This document shows positions 1 through 7,796 of a DNA stretch of 64,000 nucleotides, piece after piece. Made by a program: the position numbers and the translations under genes. The stretch covers positions 516,822-580,821 of the forward strand of contig NZ_LMQL01000009.1 of assembly GCF_001424545.1 (NCBI RefSeq), given 5' to 3'. A model generated the notes under the pieces. That model worked only from the letters and a program-made list of their open reading frames with translations. It had not been told where the DNA came from and searched no databases. Origin of the DNA: Ramlibacter sp. Leaf400 (lineage in GTDB: Bacteria; Pseudomonadota; Gammaproteobacteria; Burkholderiales; Burkholderiaceae_C). Within the stretch, counting starts at the first letter, position 1, and each line of letters begins with the position of its first letter.

Positions 1-384
1 CCGGCCCCGAGCAACCTCGCCTTGGGGCGCCGCGCGCTGGGCCGGCTGCTGCAGCAGGAGCCGGCGCTGGAAGCCGTCTTCTGCAGCTCCGACCAGCTGG
101 CCCAGGGCGTGATCACGGAAGCGCTGGACCGCGGCCTGCAGGTGCCCGGGCAGCTGGCGGTGTGCGGCTTCGGCGACGCGGATTTCGCGGCCCACATGCG
201 GCCGGCGCTGACCACGGTGCAGGTGGACGGCGCGGCCATCGGCGCGCGGGCCGCGCAGCTGATCATCGACCGCCGCAGCGGCGCGGCGATCGCGCAGGCG
301 ATCACCGACATCGGCTTTCGCATCGTCGAGCGGACCTCGACGATGGACGCAGGGCCCGCTACGCGGCCTTCGCCGGCGCCTTGA
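1..384 (+). CDS. LacI-type transcriptional regulator, C-terminal part (5' truncated by window)
   Basis: The visible 127 residues are the second half of a LacI/PurR-type effector domain; the DNA-binding part lies upstream of the window. Hallmarks in order are CSSDQLAQGV, the ALDRGLQVPG turn, the core strand CGFGDADFA, and PALTTVQVDG followed by IGARAAQLII. In known members this domain is a periplasmic-binding-protein-like sugar sensor. The GFGD motif and spacing resemble gluconate-responsive (GntR/IdnR-like) LacI members, but the ligand cannot be assigned without the rest. The reading frame is open from base 1. Its last 26 bp overlap the 3' end of the convergent DnaJ-like gene. Confidence 0.85.
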   Translation, partial: PAPSNLALGRRALGRLLQQEPALEAVFCSSDQLAQGVITEALDRGLQVPGQLAVCGFGDADFAAHMRPALTTVQVDGAAIGARAAQLIIDRRSGAAIAQAITDIGFRIVERTSTMDAGPATRPSPAP

Positions 385-1426
385 TCCGGGCCTCCCAGCC
401 CTCGATGAGCCGGTCCCAGGCGGCCCGGCGAGCGCCGGCGGCGGTGGCGCGCGCGCCCGTGTTCGAGGCCACCAGGCGATCGATCGCCTTCTCCTGTCCC
501 GGGCTGAATTCCTCCGGGAACAGCGGCACCACGTTGACGATGCAGTCGCCGCACGCCCCGGCCGCCTGCCAGGGCAGGCCGGCGCCCTTGATGCGGTAGT
601 TCAGGGTCCCGCGGCGCAGGCGCATCTGCTGCAGCCCGCGCGGCGTGGGCACCTCGGTCCAGCGGTTGGCGATCCAGGCGAAGCCGTCGACGGGGAGCTC
701 GCAGCAGAGGGTGCCGTCCGGTTCCACCGAGAAGAACTCGTGCGCCCGCAGCGCGATGCGCACGCGCAGCGCCAGCTGGTGGTCCCGGCGGTTGCGGCCC
801 TGCACGCGCGCCGCCACGTCGAGCACGTTGCCGGCGCGCAGGCCCGCCGGCAGTTCGACGCGGCAGCGGTACTTGCGGGCCGGCGACTTGCCGCTGGCGT
901 CGCAGGCGGGGCAGCCCTGGCGCGTGGACCCGTGGCCCTGGCAGGCGCCGCATTCGATGGTGGATGCGACCCAGCCGAACCAGAGCGGCTGGCGCACCCG
1001 CCCCGTCCCGCCGCATTCACCGCAGGCGGCGGGTTCCGGCTCCAGGCCGGTGCCGTGGCAATCGGCGCAGTCGTCGATCACTTCACCGCGCAGCTCGCGC
1101 GTGCAGCCGCTGGCGATCTCTTCCAGCGTGAGTTCGACGGTGTGCTCCACCGCGGGCTCCCGGGCGCCGTCCGCCTCGCCCTCGCCCTCGCCTTCCAGCG
1201 CGAGTTCGCGCTTGGACCGGCGGATCTCCTCCAGCGCCTGGTTGATGCGCTGGATCTTGCGCAAGGCCTGCGGGCTGTCGTTGCGGTCCGGGTGCCAGCG
1301 CGCGGCCAGCCGGCGCCAGGCGGCCTTCACCTCGGCATCGCTGGAGCCCGGGGCGACGCCGAGTTCGTGGTAGCAGTCGTCGACGTTCAAATGCGCGCTC
1401 CGGGAGTCTGTGCTGCAGCGCAGCAT
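359..1426 (-). CDS. DnaJ-like zinc-finger co-chaperone
   Basis: About 355 residues. A J domain lies at the N terminus with the diagnostic HPD inside RWHPDRND, so the protein should stimulate an Hsp70 ATPase. It is followed by four CxxCxGxG-type zinc repeats (CADCHGTG, CGECGGTG, CGACQGHG, and the divergent CPACDASG) and a beta-rich substrate-binding region. The Gly/Phe-rich linker of true DnaJ is replaced by an acidic Glu/Gly run (EGEGEGEAD). I read this as a specialised DnaJ paralogue rather than housekeeping dnaJ, which normally follows dnaK. An in-frame GTG at 1462 is possible; I prefer the ATG at 1426 because an AGG lies just upstream and it removes a non-homologous leader. Confidence 0.8.
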   Translation of the reverse strand: MLRCSTDSRSAHLNVDDCYHELGVAPGSSDAEVKAAWRRLAARWHPDRNDSPQALRKIQRINQALEEIRRSKRELALEGEGEGEADGAREPAVEHTVELTLEEIASGCTRELRGEVIDDCADCHGTGLEPEPAACGECGGTGRVRQPLWFGWVASTIECGACQGHGSTRQGCPACDASGKSPARKYRCRVELPAGLRAGNVLDVAARVQGRNRRDHQLALRVRIALRAHEFFSVEPDGTLCCELPVDGFAWIANRWTEVPTPRGLQQMRLRRGTLNYRIKGAGLPWQAAGACGDCIVNVVPLFPEEFSPGQEKAIDRLVASNTGARATAAGARRAAWDRLIEGWEARIKAPAKAA

Positions 1427-1782
1427 CGTAGCCTGCGGCAGGGCCGGGAGACGGCGTGACACGACGTCGCGCGATGCAGACCGCGCGTCCGTGGAATATG
1501 GCCTGTGGACGTGCGGCGGGGCGCACTACCACAGCGCGGCACCCGCGAATTCACACCAAAACTGGAGAAGGCTGTGGACAACCCTGTGGAGCCGCGGCAT
1601 TCGCGGCGCCAGCTCTGGCGTTGCGGCCGATGATCAAAGAACAGGCAGGTGCCCAAGATTTTTTTCGGCGCGCCATCGGCTGTGACGCGGCGGCGACGGG
1701 TCGCCGCCAGTGCACGCAAGCGGTGCGTTGTCACCTTTCGGGGGCCCGCCGCATCAAAGGCCTACACACCCCAGGAGCCAAG
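1427..1782. other. 356-bp divergent intergenic region with hairpins
   Basis: No convincing gene is seen. The stretch separates the DnaJ-like gene from the cytochrome/sigma operon and should hold both promoters. It contains two tight inverted repeats: 1607-1620 (6-bp arms, CT loop) and 1689-1708 (9-bp arms GGCGGCGAC/GTCGCCGCC, GG loop). It also has three TGTGGA motifs at 1504, 1573 and 1585; TGTGGACAA at 1573-1581 is one mismatch from a DnaA box. A T7 run near 1660 lacks a preceding stem. No confident sigma-70 or ECF promoter pair could be picked. Confidence 0.5.
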
Positions 1783-3024
1783 ATGCCCCGACCGAGCCCC
1801 CTCCTGCCCAGCCTGCTGGCCATGGCGCTCGCCGCGCTGGTCCCCGCCTGCGGCGGCGGATCGGGCGAGGCGCCGGCCGCCGCAGCCGCCCCGGCCCCCT
1901 CCGCCGGCGCCCCGCCCGCGTCGGCGCAGGCCGACCTGGTCGCCCAGGGCCGGCAGGTCTTCCGCTTCGACACCTTCGGCGACGAGACCCAGTGGACCGA
2001 CACGCTGCGCCTGCACGAGGTCATCGAGCAGGGCGTGTCGCCCCGCACCGCGCTGTCGGTCGGGTTGAAGGTGGACGCCGACGCCATCCCCGCCGACCTG
2101 GCCGCGGCGCTGCGCGCCGGGCAGGTCGACCTCGACAGCCCGGCCACCACGGTGGCGCTGCTCAAGCTGGATGCGGTGGTGGGCGTCAAGGGTGTGGTCG
2201 AGAGCGTCAACGGCGTCGACCGCCTGCGGCGCGTGGGCATCACCTGCGCCCTGTGCCACTCGACCGTGGACGACTCGTTTGCCGGCGGCATCGGCAAGCG
2301 GCTGGACGGCTGGGCGAACCGCGACCTCGATCCGGGCGCCATCATCGCGCTGTCCCCGGCGCTCGATGCCGCCACCAAGGCCGTCTACAGCTCCTGGGGC
2401 AAGGGGAAATTCGATCCGCGCTTCAATGTCGACGGGATCAGCAACCCGGTGGTGATCCCGCCGGCCTACGGCCTCGAAGGAGTGCACAAGGTGACGTTCA
2501 CCGGCGACGGCGACGAGCCCGCCTACTGGAACCGCTACGTCGCGGTGGTCGAGATGGGCGGCCACGGCAGCTTCAGCGAGCCGCGCCTGGGCGTGCAGGT
2601 CACGCACGGAACGCAGGACCTGGTCTCGGCCAAGCTCGCGGCCCTGCAGGCCTACCAGCTGTCGCTGGCCCCGCCGGCGCCGCCCACCGGATCGTTCGAC
2701 CTGGCCGCCGCCACGCGCGGGCAGGCGCTGTTCGCGGGCGCCGCCCAGTGCGCCAGCTGCCACAGCGGCGCCCTGTTCACCGACGCGAACTCGCGGCTGC
2801 ACCCGCCGTCCGACTCGGTGGCCGAACCCGGCTACGCCGGCCGCTCGGCCACGAAGATGTACCGCACCACGCCGCTGCGCGGCCTGTGGCAGCACGCCCC
2901 GTATTTCCACGACGGTTCGGCGGCCACGCCGCAGGACGTCGTCGACCGCTACAACCAGCGCCTGGACCTGGGGCTGACCGCCCAGGAGGTGCAGGACGTG
3001 GCCCAGTACCTGAAGTCGCTCTGA
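1783..3024 (+). CDS. Exported di-heme c-type cytochrome (CCP/MauG-like C-terminal domain)
   Basis: 413 residues. The start at 1783 has AGGAG six bases upstream and gives a hydrophobic export signal with a lipoprotein-like Cys at residue 23 (VPAC), followed by a Pro/Ala-rich tether. Two CxxCH haem sites are visible: C155-C158-H159 (CALCH) and C323-C326-H327 (CASCH). The segment after the second haem (M359, then PLRGLWQHAPYFHDG and a VVDRYN helix) resembles the C-terminal domain of bacterial cytochrome c peroxidases and MauG. The product is probably a periplasmic, possibly membrane-tethered electron-transfer or peroxidase-like protein. It is first in a run with an ECF sigma factor, a ferritin-like protein and a second cytochrome. 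Substrate unknown. Confidence 0.8.
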   Translation: MPRPSPLLPSLLAMALAALVPACGGGSGEAPAAAAAPAPSAGAPPASAQADLVAQGRQVFRFDTFGDETQWTDTLRLHEVIEQGVSPRTALSVGLKVDADAIPADLAAALRAGQVDLDSPATTVALLKLDAVVGVKGVVESVNGVDRLRRVGITCALCHSTVDDSFAGGIGKRLDGWANRDLDPGAIIALSPALDAATKAVYSSWGKGKFDPRFNVDGISNPVVIPPAYGLEGVHKVTFTGDGDEPAYWNRYVAVVEMGGHGSFSEPRLGVQVTHGTQDLVSAKLAALQAYQLSLAPPAPPTGSFDLAAATRGQALFAGAAQCASCHSGALFTDANSRLHPPSDSVAEPGYAGRSATKMYRTTPLRGLWQHAPYFHDGSAATPQDVVDRYNQRLDLGLTAQEVQDVAQYLKSL

Positions 3025-3036
3025 GGTGGAACCGAC

Positions 3037-3762
3037 ATGACCGATCTGGCCCAACCCCATCCCCCTCCGGCGGCCACGGGCGCCGTCGACGAAGAACTCC
3101 TGGCCGGCCTGCGCGCGGGCCGCGCCGACGCCTTCGCACAGCTCATGCGCCGCTACAACCGCATGCTGTTCCGCGCCGCGCGCGGCATCGTCGGCGACGA
3201 CGCCGAGGCGCAGGACGCGGTGCAGGAAGGCTACCTGCGGGCCTTCGTCGCACTGGACGGCTACCGCGGCGAGTCCAGCCTGGGCACCTGGCTGACCCGC
3301 ATCGTCATCAACCAGGCGCTGGGCCAGCAACGCAAACTGGGGCGGGTCGTCTTCCTGGACGAGACCCTCCCCGACGACGAGGAGGGCGCCATGTCCGAGC
3401 ACAGTCCCGGTCGCGCCGACGGCATCGACCCCGCCACCCCCGAGGCCACGGCCTCCAACAACGAGCTGCGGCGCCAGCTCGAAGCCGCCATCGACCTGCT
3501 GCCCCCGATCTACCGCTGCGTCTTCATCCTGCGCGCGGTGGAAGGGATGAGCGTGGAAGACACGGCGGGCAACCTGCGCGTCTCGCTCGACGTGGTCAAG
3601 ACGCGCTACCTGCGCGCCCGCGCGATGCTGCGACGGCACCTGGACGCCGGGGCCACCGTGCCGCTGTCGGCGCTGCACGACTTCCGTGGCGCCCGCTGCG
3701 ACGACATGGTCGTGCAGGTGCTCGCGCGGCTGCGTGCCGCGGGCGTGGTCCGCGACCAGTAG
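3037..3762 (+). CDS. ECF-type RNA polymerase sigma factor
   Basis: 241 residues with sigma region 2 at about 30-100 (AFAQLMRRYNRMLFRAARG, DAVQEGYLRAF, then TWLTRIVINQAL) and region 4 at about 160-215 (AIDLLPPIYRCVFILR, then SVEDTAGNLRVSLDVVKTR). Regions 1.1 and 3 are absent, as in ECF sigmas. An acidic linker of about 55 residues separates the domains, and the last 30 residues contain a Cys-Asp pair (ARCDDMV). It starts 12 bp after the cytochrome stop with a GAGGTGGA ribosome site. No anti-sigma gene is adjacent, so control may come through the neighbouring redox proteins, a distant anti-sigma, or its own C-terminal tail; this is inference. Confidence 0.9.
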   Translation: MTDLAQPHPPPAATGAVDEELLAGLRAGRADAFAQLMRRYNRMLFRAARGIVGDDAEAQDAVQEGYLRAFVALDGYRGESSLGTWLTRIVINQALGQQRKLGRVVFLDETLPDDEEGAMSEHSPGRADGIDPATPEATASNNELRRQLEAAIDLLPPIYRCVFILRAVEGMSVEDTAGNLRVSLDVVKTRYLRARAMLRRHLDAGATVPLSALHDFRGARCDDMVVQVLARLRAAGVVRDQ

Positions 3763-3805
3763 CCCCCCTCCTTCCTTCAACGCCCACAAAGGCAAAGGTG
3801 CGACC

Positions 3806-4396
3806 ATGACCTCTCCCCAGGACTCCTCCTTCTTCTTCCTCGGTTCGTCCCGCCGCGAATCCCTGTTCGCGGGCGCCGCCATGCTCTCGGCCGGCGCGGT
3901 GGCCCTGCTGGCCGGGCGCGATGCGCTGGCGCAGGGCACCAAGGCCTCCAGCGCCAGGGGCGAGTCGGACGTGCGCATCCTCAACACCGCGCGCGGCGCC
4001 GAACTCGAGGCCATCGCCGCCTACCAGCTCGGCGCCGAGAGCGGCCTGCTGGGCCCGCAGGCCAAGGCGCTGGCGCTGGAGTTCCAGGGCCACCACAAGG
4101 AACACGCCGACGTGCTGGCGGGCACGGTGCGCAAGCTGGGCGGCCAGCCGGTGGAACCCAAGGCGCGCTACGAATTCCCCACCGACAAGCTCAAGGCCGA
4201 GGCCGACGTGCTGCGCTTCGCGGCCGGCCTGGAGCGCGGCGCCGTCTCGGCCTACCTCAATGCCGTGCCGCTGTTCCAGGACCGCGCGCTGGCGCAGGCG
4301 GCGGCGAGCATCCTGGGCGACGAGGCCATGCACTGGGCCGTCTTCCGGCAGGTGCTGGGCGAAAAGCCCCTGGTCCCCGGCGCCTTCATGTCCTGA
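3806..4396 (+). CDS. Exported ferritin-like domain protein
   Basis: 196 residues. The N terminus has a twin-arginine-like signal (SSRRESLF, then a long Ala-rich hydrophobic stretch ending near LAQG). The mature part is a helical bundle with metal-ligand-type motifs: AELEAIAAYQ, EFQGHHKEHADVL, GLERGAVSAYLNAV, and GDEAMHWAVFRQ. This Glu/His spacing is that of ferritin-like di-iron proteins, but ligand identity cannot be proven by eye. Tat export would fit a protein folded with metal in the cytoplasm. It follows the ECF sigma gene and precedes a cytochrome, suggesting a periplasmic redox or oxidative-stress role. A longer in-frame extension to 3686 overlaps the sigma gene and is rejected. Confidence 0.8.
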   Translation: MTSPQDSSFFFLGSSRRESLFAGAAMLSAGAVALLAGRDALAQGTKASSARGESDVRILNTARGAELEAIAAYQLGAESGLLGPQAKALALEFQGHHKEHADVLAGTVRKLGGQPVEPKARYEFPTDKLKAEADVLRFAAGLERGAVSAYLNAVPLFQDRALAQAAASILGDEAMHWAVFRQVLGEKPLVPGAFMS

Positions 4397-4408
4397 AGGC
4401 CCGCCACG

Positions 4409-4813
4409 GTGCCCCGGCTCGCGCGCCCACTGGCCTTCACCGCGGCGCTGGCCGTCTGCGGCCCGCTCGCGGCCGCGGACGCGGGCCTGCTGGCGCGCGG
4501 CGAACAGGCCTACGGCCGCTGCGCGGCCTGCCATGCCATCGAGCAGAACCGCACCGGCCCCGCGCACTGCGGGCTGTTCGGCCGCAAGGCGGGCACGGCG
4601 CCGGGCTTCGAGACGTACTCCGCCGCCATGAAGAAGTCCGGCCTCGTCTGGACCGAGGCCACGCTCGCGCGCTTCCTGGCCAACCCGATGGCCACCGTCC
4701 CCGGCACCACCATGACCTACCTGGGCGTGCCCGAGGCCGAGGAGCGCGAGGCCCTCGTGGCCTGGCTGCGGCAGGCCACCCGGCCCGGCAAGGCCTGCAA
4801 GCCGCCGCGCTGA
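4409..4813 (+). CDS. Small class I cytochrome c
   Basis: 134 residues with a GTG start. An N-terminal signal peptide (about residues 1-23) precedes a single haem site C38-C41-H42 (CAACH). The likely axial methionine is M102 in VPGTTMTYLGV, the usual position in cytochrome c2/c550-like proteins. It is expected to be a soluble periplasmic electron carrier. It starts 12 bp after the ferritin-like gene and is probably the last gene of that operon; it may shuttle electrons to or from the di-haem protein. The terminal Cys (KACKP) is unusual but unexplained. Confidence 0.9.
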   Translation: MPRLARPLAFTAALAVCGPLAAADAGLLARGEQAYGRCAACHAIEQNRTGPAHCGLFGRKAGTAPGFETYSAAMKKSGLVWTEATLARFLANPMATVPGTTMTYLGVPEAEEREALVAWLRQATRPGKACKPPR

Positions 4814-4828
4814 CGCGTCACGCGGCGC

Positions 4829-5755
4829 TCACGCGCCGTCGGCGACGCCCTGGGGCGTGCCGGTCTGGAACATGCGCGTGAAGTCGCAGCTCTCCTGCGC
4901 CAGCATGGTGACGGAGGCGATCAGCGTGCTGCGCTGGTCGGTGCGATAGAGGGCCACGTAGGGCGTCGCCGGCAGCGCCGGCGTGACCTTCACCAGCGCC
5001 AGCATGCCGTCGTCGATCATCGGCTGCAGGCAGCGCCACGGCAGGTAGGTCACGCCCAGCCCGGACACCGTCATCGAGATCAGGGCCAGCATGTTGCTGC
5101 TGCTCAGGGTGTTCGGCAGCTTCATGCCCTGCGCGCTCAGCCAGCGGTCCACCACGATGCCGGTGCCGGACTTGTTGCTCTGGGTCAGGAGCCGGTATTT
5201 CGCCAGCTCGTGCAGGCGCAGCGGCTTGCGGCTGTCCACCATGCCGGGGCGGCACATCCACTGCAGCTCCACGTCGCCCACCGGGCGCGACGCGAAACGC
5301 GGATCCTCGAAGGCGTCCGGGACGATGGCCAGGTCCAGTTCATCCTCCAGCAGCTTGTCGCGCAGGGCCGCGCTGGTGTCGACGTCCGGCTCGATCACCA
5401 CCCGGGGATAGAAGGTCTCGATGCGGTGCACCAGCCTGGGCAGCCAGGTCATGGCGGTCAGTTCCGTGACGCCCAGGCGCAGCCGCCGCTCGATCACTTC
5501 AGGCCGCAGGAACTGCTCCACCGCCGAATCGCGCTGCTCCAGCAGCCGCTGCGCCACCGCGAACATCTCCTCGCCCTTGTCGGTCAGCCGCGCCGTGCGC
5601 AGCGTGCGGTCGAAAAGCGGCGTGTCGAACAGGGACTCCAGTTCCTGCACGCGCTTGGAGATCGCCGACTGCGTGGTGTGCAGCTTGCTGGCGGCCTGGG
5701 CGAAGCCGCCCAGGCGCGCAACCCAGTAGATCGCTTCCAGCTGCTTGAAGGTCAT
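4829..5755 (-). CDS. LysR-family transcriptional regulator
   Basis: 308 residues. The winged HTH is at the N terminus (TFKQLEAIYWVARLGGFAQA, then SKLHTTQSAISKRVQELE), followed by a CysB-like two-lobed effector domain from about residue 90. It is divergent from the aldolase/aminotransferase/ABC operon, the usual position of the gene controlling that operon. The 125-bp gap carries a pair of 15-bp direct repeats that could be its operator. ATG at 5755 is preferred to an adjacent GTG at 5758. The inducer is probably the transported compound or an oxo-acid made from it; this is inference. Confidence 0.92.
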   Translation of the reverse strand: MTFKQLEAIYWVARLGGFAQAASKLHTTQSAISKRVQELESLFDTPLFDRTLRTARLTDKGEEMFAVAQRLLEQRDSAVEQFLRPEVIERRLRLGVTELTAMTWLPRLVHRIETFYPRVVIEPDVDTSAALRDKLLEDELDLAIVPDAFEDPRFASRPVGDVELQWMCRPGMVDSRKPLRLHELAKYRLLTQSNKSGTGIVVDRWLSAQGMKLPNTLSSSNMLALISMTVSGLGVTYLPWRCLQPMIDDGMLALVKVTPALPATPYVALYRTDQRSTLIASVTMLAQESCDFTRMFQTGTPQGVADGA

Positions 5756-5786
5756 CACGGCGCGGCTTTCGGGGAAACCCGGAATT

Positions 5787-5834
5787 TATCGCTTTTTTTC
5801 TTGAGTTTCGAATCGGAAATATCGCTTTTTTTCT
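5787..5834. promoter_or_regulatory. Two 15-bp direct repeats between LysR gene and aldolase operon
   Basis: TATCGCTTTTTTTCT occurs exactly at 5787-5801 and again at 5820-5834. Both copies follow a CGGAA element. The start-to-start spacing is 33 bp, about three helical turns, so both face the same side of the DNA. The region is very AT-rich compared with its surroundings. Position and phasing suit a LysR operator or paired A-tract promoter elements. Confidence 0.55.
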
Positions 5835-5880
5835 GGTGAGGGAACACCAACAATCCGCCCCCTACCGCACCCCCATCGCA

Positions 5881-6543
5881 ATGCCCGCCCCCATCCTCCT
5901 GAACCCCGTCCCGGCGCTCGCGCCGGCGGCCCTGGCCGATGCCTTCGGCCGCGTGGTCACGCCCCACCTGAGCGACAACCTCGACCGCATGGCCGGCATC
6001 ACGGCGCTGCAGCGCTTCCACCGCGGCCGCAAGCTGGTGGGCACCGCCTTCACCGTGAAGACGCGGCCGGGCGACAACCTGGCGATCTACCAGGCCCTGC
6101 CCCTGCTGCAACCGGGGCACGTGCTCGTCATCGACGGCGACGGCGACACCAACAACGCGCTGGTGGGCGACCTCATCCTTTCCTACGCCATCCAGCGCGG
6201 CTGCGCCGGCTTCGTCATCGACGGCGCGGTGCGCGACACGGCCGCCTTCGGGGAAGCCGACTTCCCCTGCTACGCCCGTGGCGTCTCGCACCGCGGCCCC
6301 TACAAGAACGGCCCCGGCGCGCTGAACGTCCCCGTGGCCATCGCCGGCCAGGTGGTGAACCCCGGCGACCTGGTGGTGGGCGACGAGGACGGTGTCGTCA
6401 CCTTCCCGCAGGCCGACGCCCAGCGCCTGCTCGAAGCCGCCCGCCGCAGCGCCGCCAAGGAAGACGCGATCCGCGCCGAGATCCAGACCGGCCGGGTGCA
6501 GCAGAGCTGGCTCGAGCCCTTCCTGCAGCAGCCGGCGCCCTGA
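5881..6543 (+). CDS. RraA-family aldolase (HMG/CHA aldolase-like)
   Basis: 220 residues. The family includes the RNase E inhibitor RraA and class II aldolases that cleave 4-hydroxy-4-methyl-2-oxoglutarate (HMG) or 4-carboxy-4-hydroxy-2-oxoadipate (CHA) to pyruvate plus pyruvate or oxaloacetate. The aldolases are marked by a D-X20-R-D motif that binds the divalent metal and substrate. Here it is complete: D97, then exactly 20 residues, then R118-D119. It is preceded by DGDGDTNNALVG. I therefore read it as a real aldolase. ATG 5881 is preferred over an upstream GTG at 5836 because homology starts here. It leads an operon with an aminotransferase 14 bp downstream. Confidence 0.85.
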   Translation: MPAPILLNPVPALAPAALADAFGRVVTPHLSDNLDRMAGITALQRFHRGRKLVGTAFTVKTRPGDNLAIYQALPLLQPGHVLVIDGDGDTNNALVGDLILSYAIQRGCAGFVIDGAVRDTAAFGEADFPCYARGVSHRGPYKNGPGALNVPVAIAGQVVNPGDLVVGDEDGVVTFPQADAQRLLEAARRSAAKEDAIRAEIQTGRVQQSWLEPFLQQPAP

Positions 6544-6557
6544 TCGCAGCGAACCCC

Positions 6558-7796
6558 ATGACCCAACTGCTCGCCACCCGCCTCGATTCCGTCAAGCCGT
6601 CGCCCAGCATGGCGGCCAAGTCCCACGTCGATGCACTGCGCGCCGCCGGCCGCACCATCATCGACTTCACCATCGGCGAACCCGATTTCCCCACGCCCGC
6701 CCACATCGTCTCGGCCGGCGTCGACGCCCTCACCTCTGGCAAGACCCGCTACACCGGCTCGGCCGGCATCGCGCCGCTGCGCAAGGCCATCGCCGCCAAG
6801 CTGGCGCGCGAGAACGGCCTGGCCTACACGCCCGAGCAGGTCGTGGTGGGCAGCGGCGCCAAGCACGTGATCTTCAACGCGCTGGCGGCGACGCTGAACG
6901 AGGGCGACGAGGTGATCGTGCCCGCACCGTTCTGGGTGTCGTACCCCGACATGGTCGCGCTGCACGGCGGCCGGCCGGTGATCGTCACGGCCGACGAGCG
7001 CACCGGCTTCAAGCTGGTGCCGCAGGCGCTGGAGGGCGCCATCACGCCGCGCACGCGCTGGCTGATCCTCAACTCGCCGAACAACCCGACCGGCGCCGTC
7101 TACTCCGGGCAGGAGCTGAAGGCGCTGTGCGAAGTCCTGCTGCGCCACCCCCACGTGTGGCTGATGACGGACGAGATCTACGAGCACTTCGTCTTCGGCG
7201 GCGTGCGCCACGTCTCTCCCGTCGCGCTGGTGCCCGAGCTGGCGTCCCGCACCCTGGTGGTGAACGGCATGTCCAAGGCCTACGCGATGACCGGCTGGCG
7301 CATCGGCTACGGCGCCGGGCCGCTGCCGCTGGTCAAGGCGATGACGCTGCTGCTCACGCAGAGCACCTCCTGCGCCGCGTCCATGAGCCAGGTCGCCGCG
7401 GTGACCGCGCTGGAAGGCCCGCAGGAGTGCGTGGCCGAGGCGCGCCAGCTGTTCGAGGCCCGCCGCGACCGCATGGTCGAGCTGCTCAACCGCGTGCCCG
7501 GCATCCAGTGCGCGCTGCCCGACGGCGCCTTCTACGTTTTCGCGTCCGTGGCCGGGCTGATCGGCGCCACCACGCCCGCCGGCAAGACGCTGGCCAGCGA
7601 CGTCGATGTGATGATGTACTTCACCGACGTCGCGGGCGTCGCCGCGATCGACGGCACGTCTTATGGCCTGCCCAACCACCTGCGGCTGTCGTTCGCGACC
7701 TCCATCGACCAGATCGAGGCCGGGTGCGCCGTGCTGGCCCGGGCCGTCGAAGCCCTTTCCCTTCCCCATGTCCACGAGGAGACCTCCCATGCGTAA
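6558..7796 (+). CDS. PLP-dependent class I/II aminotransferase
   Basis: 412 residues, fold-type I aspartate-aminotransferase family. Visible motifs are IGEPDFPTP near residue 40, the cofactor-binding turn SGAKHVIF around 100, NSPNNPTGAVY at 172-182, the PLP lysine K240 in NGMSKAYAMTGWRIGYG, and R248 for phosphate/carboxylate contacts. It would exchange an amino acid for a 2-oxo acid. Placement between an HMG/CHA-type aldolase and an amino acid ABC transporter suggests the imported amino acid is deaminated here and the oxo-acid product is cut by the aldolase. Its last 8 bp overlap the start of the binding-protein gene. Confidence 0.92.
   Translation: MTQLLATRLDSVKPSPSMAAKSHVDALRAAGRTIIDFTIGEPDFPTPAHIVSAGVDALTSGKTRYTGSAGIAPLRKAIAAKLARENGLAYTPEQVVVGSGAKHVIFNALAATLNEGDEVIVPAPFWVSYPDMVALHGGRPVIVTADERTGFKLVPQALEGAITPRTRWLILNSPNNPTGAVYSGQELKALCEVLLRHPHVWLMTDEIYEHFVFGGVRHVSPVALVPELASRTLVVNGMSKAYAMTGWRIGYGAGPLPLVKAMTLLLTQSTSCAASMSQVAAVTALEGPQECVAEARQLFEARRDRMVELLNRVPGIQCALPDGAFYVFASVAGLIGATTPAGKTLASDVDVMMYFTDVAGVAAIDGTSYGLPNHLRLSFATSIDQIEAGCAVLARAVEALSLPHVHEETSHA

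Noticed and set aside
1504-1590. Possible replication origin (TGTGGA motifs)
   Set aside because: Only one site is close to a DnaA box, there is no AT-rich unwinding region, and dnaA/dnaN are not nearby.
1762-4014. A 750-codon open frame on the - strand across the cytochrome/sigma region
   Set aside because: Its translation is repetitive Gly/Ala/Arg/Val sequence, while the + strand carries four recognisable proteins with ribosome sites.
5881-6543. RNase E inhibitor RraA
   Set aside because: The complete D-X20-R-D catalytic motif and catabolic operon setting argue for an aldolase; the RNase regulator lacks this motif.
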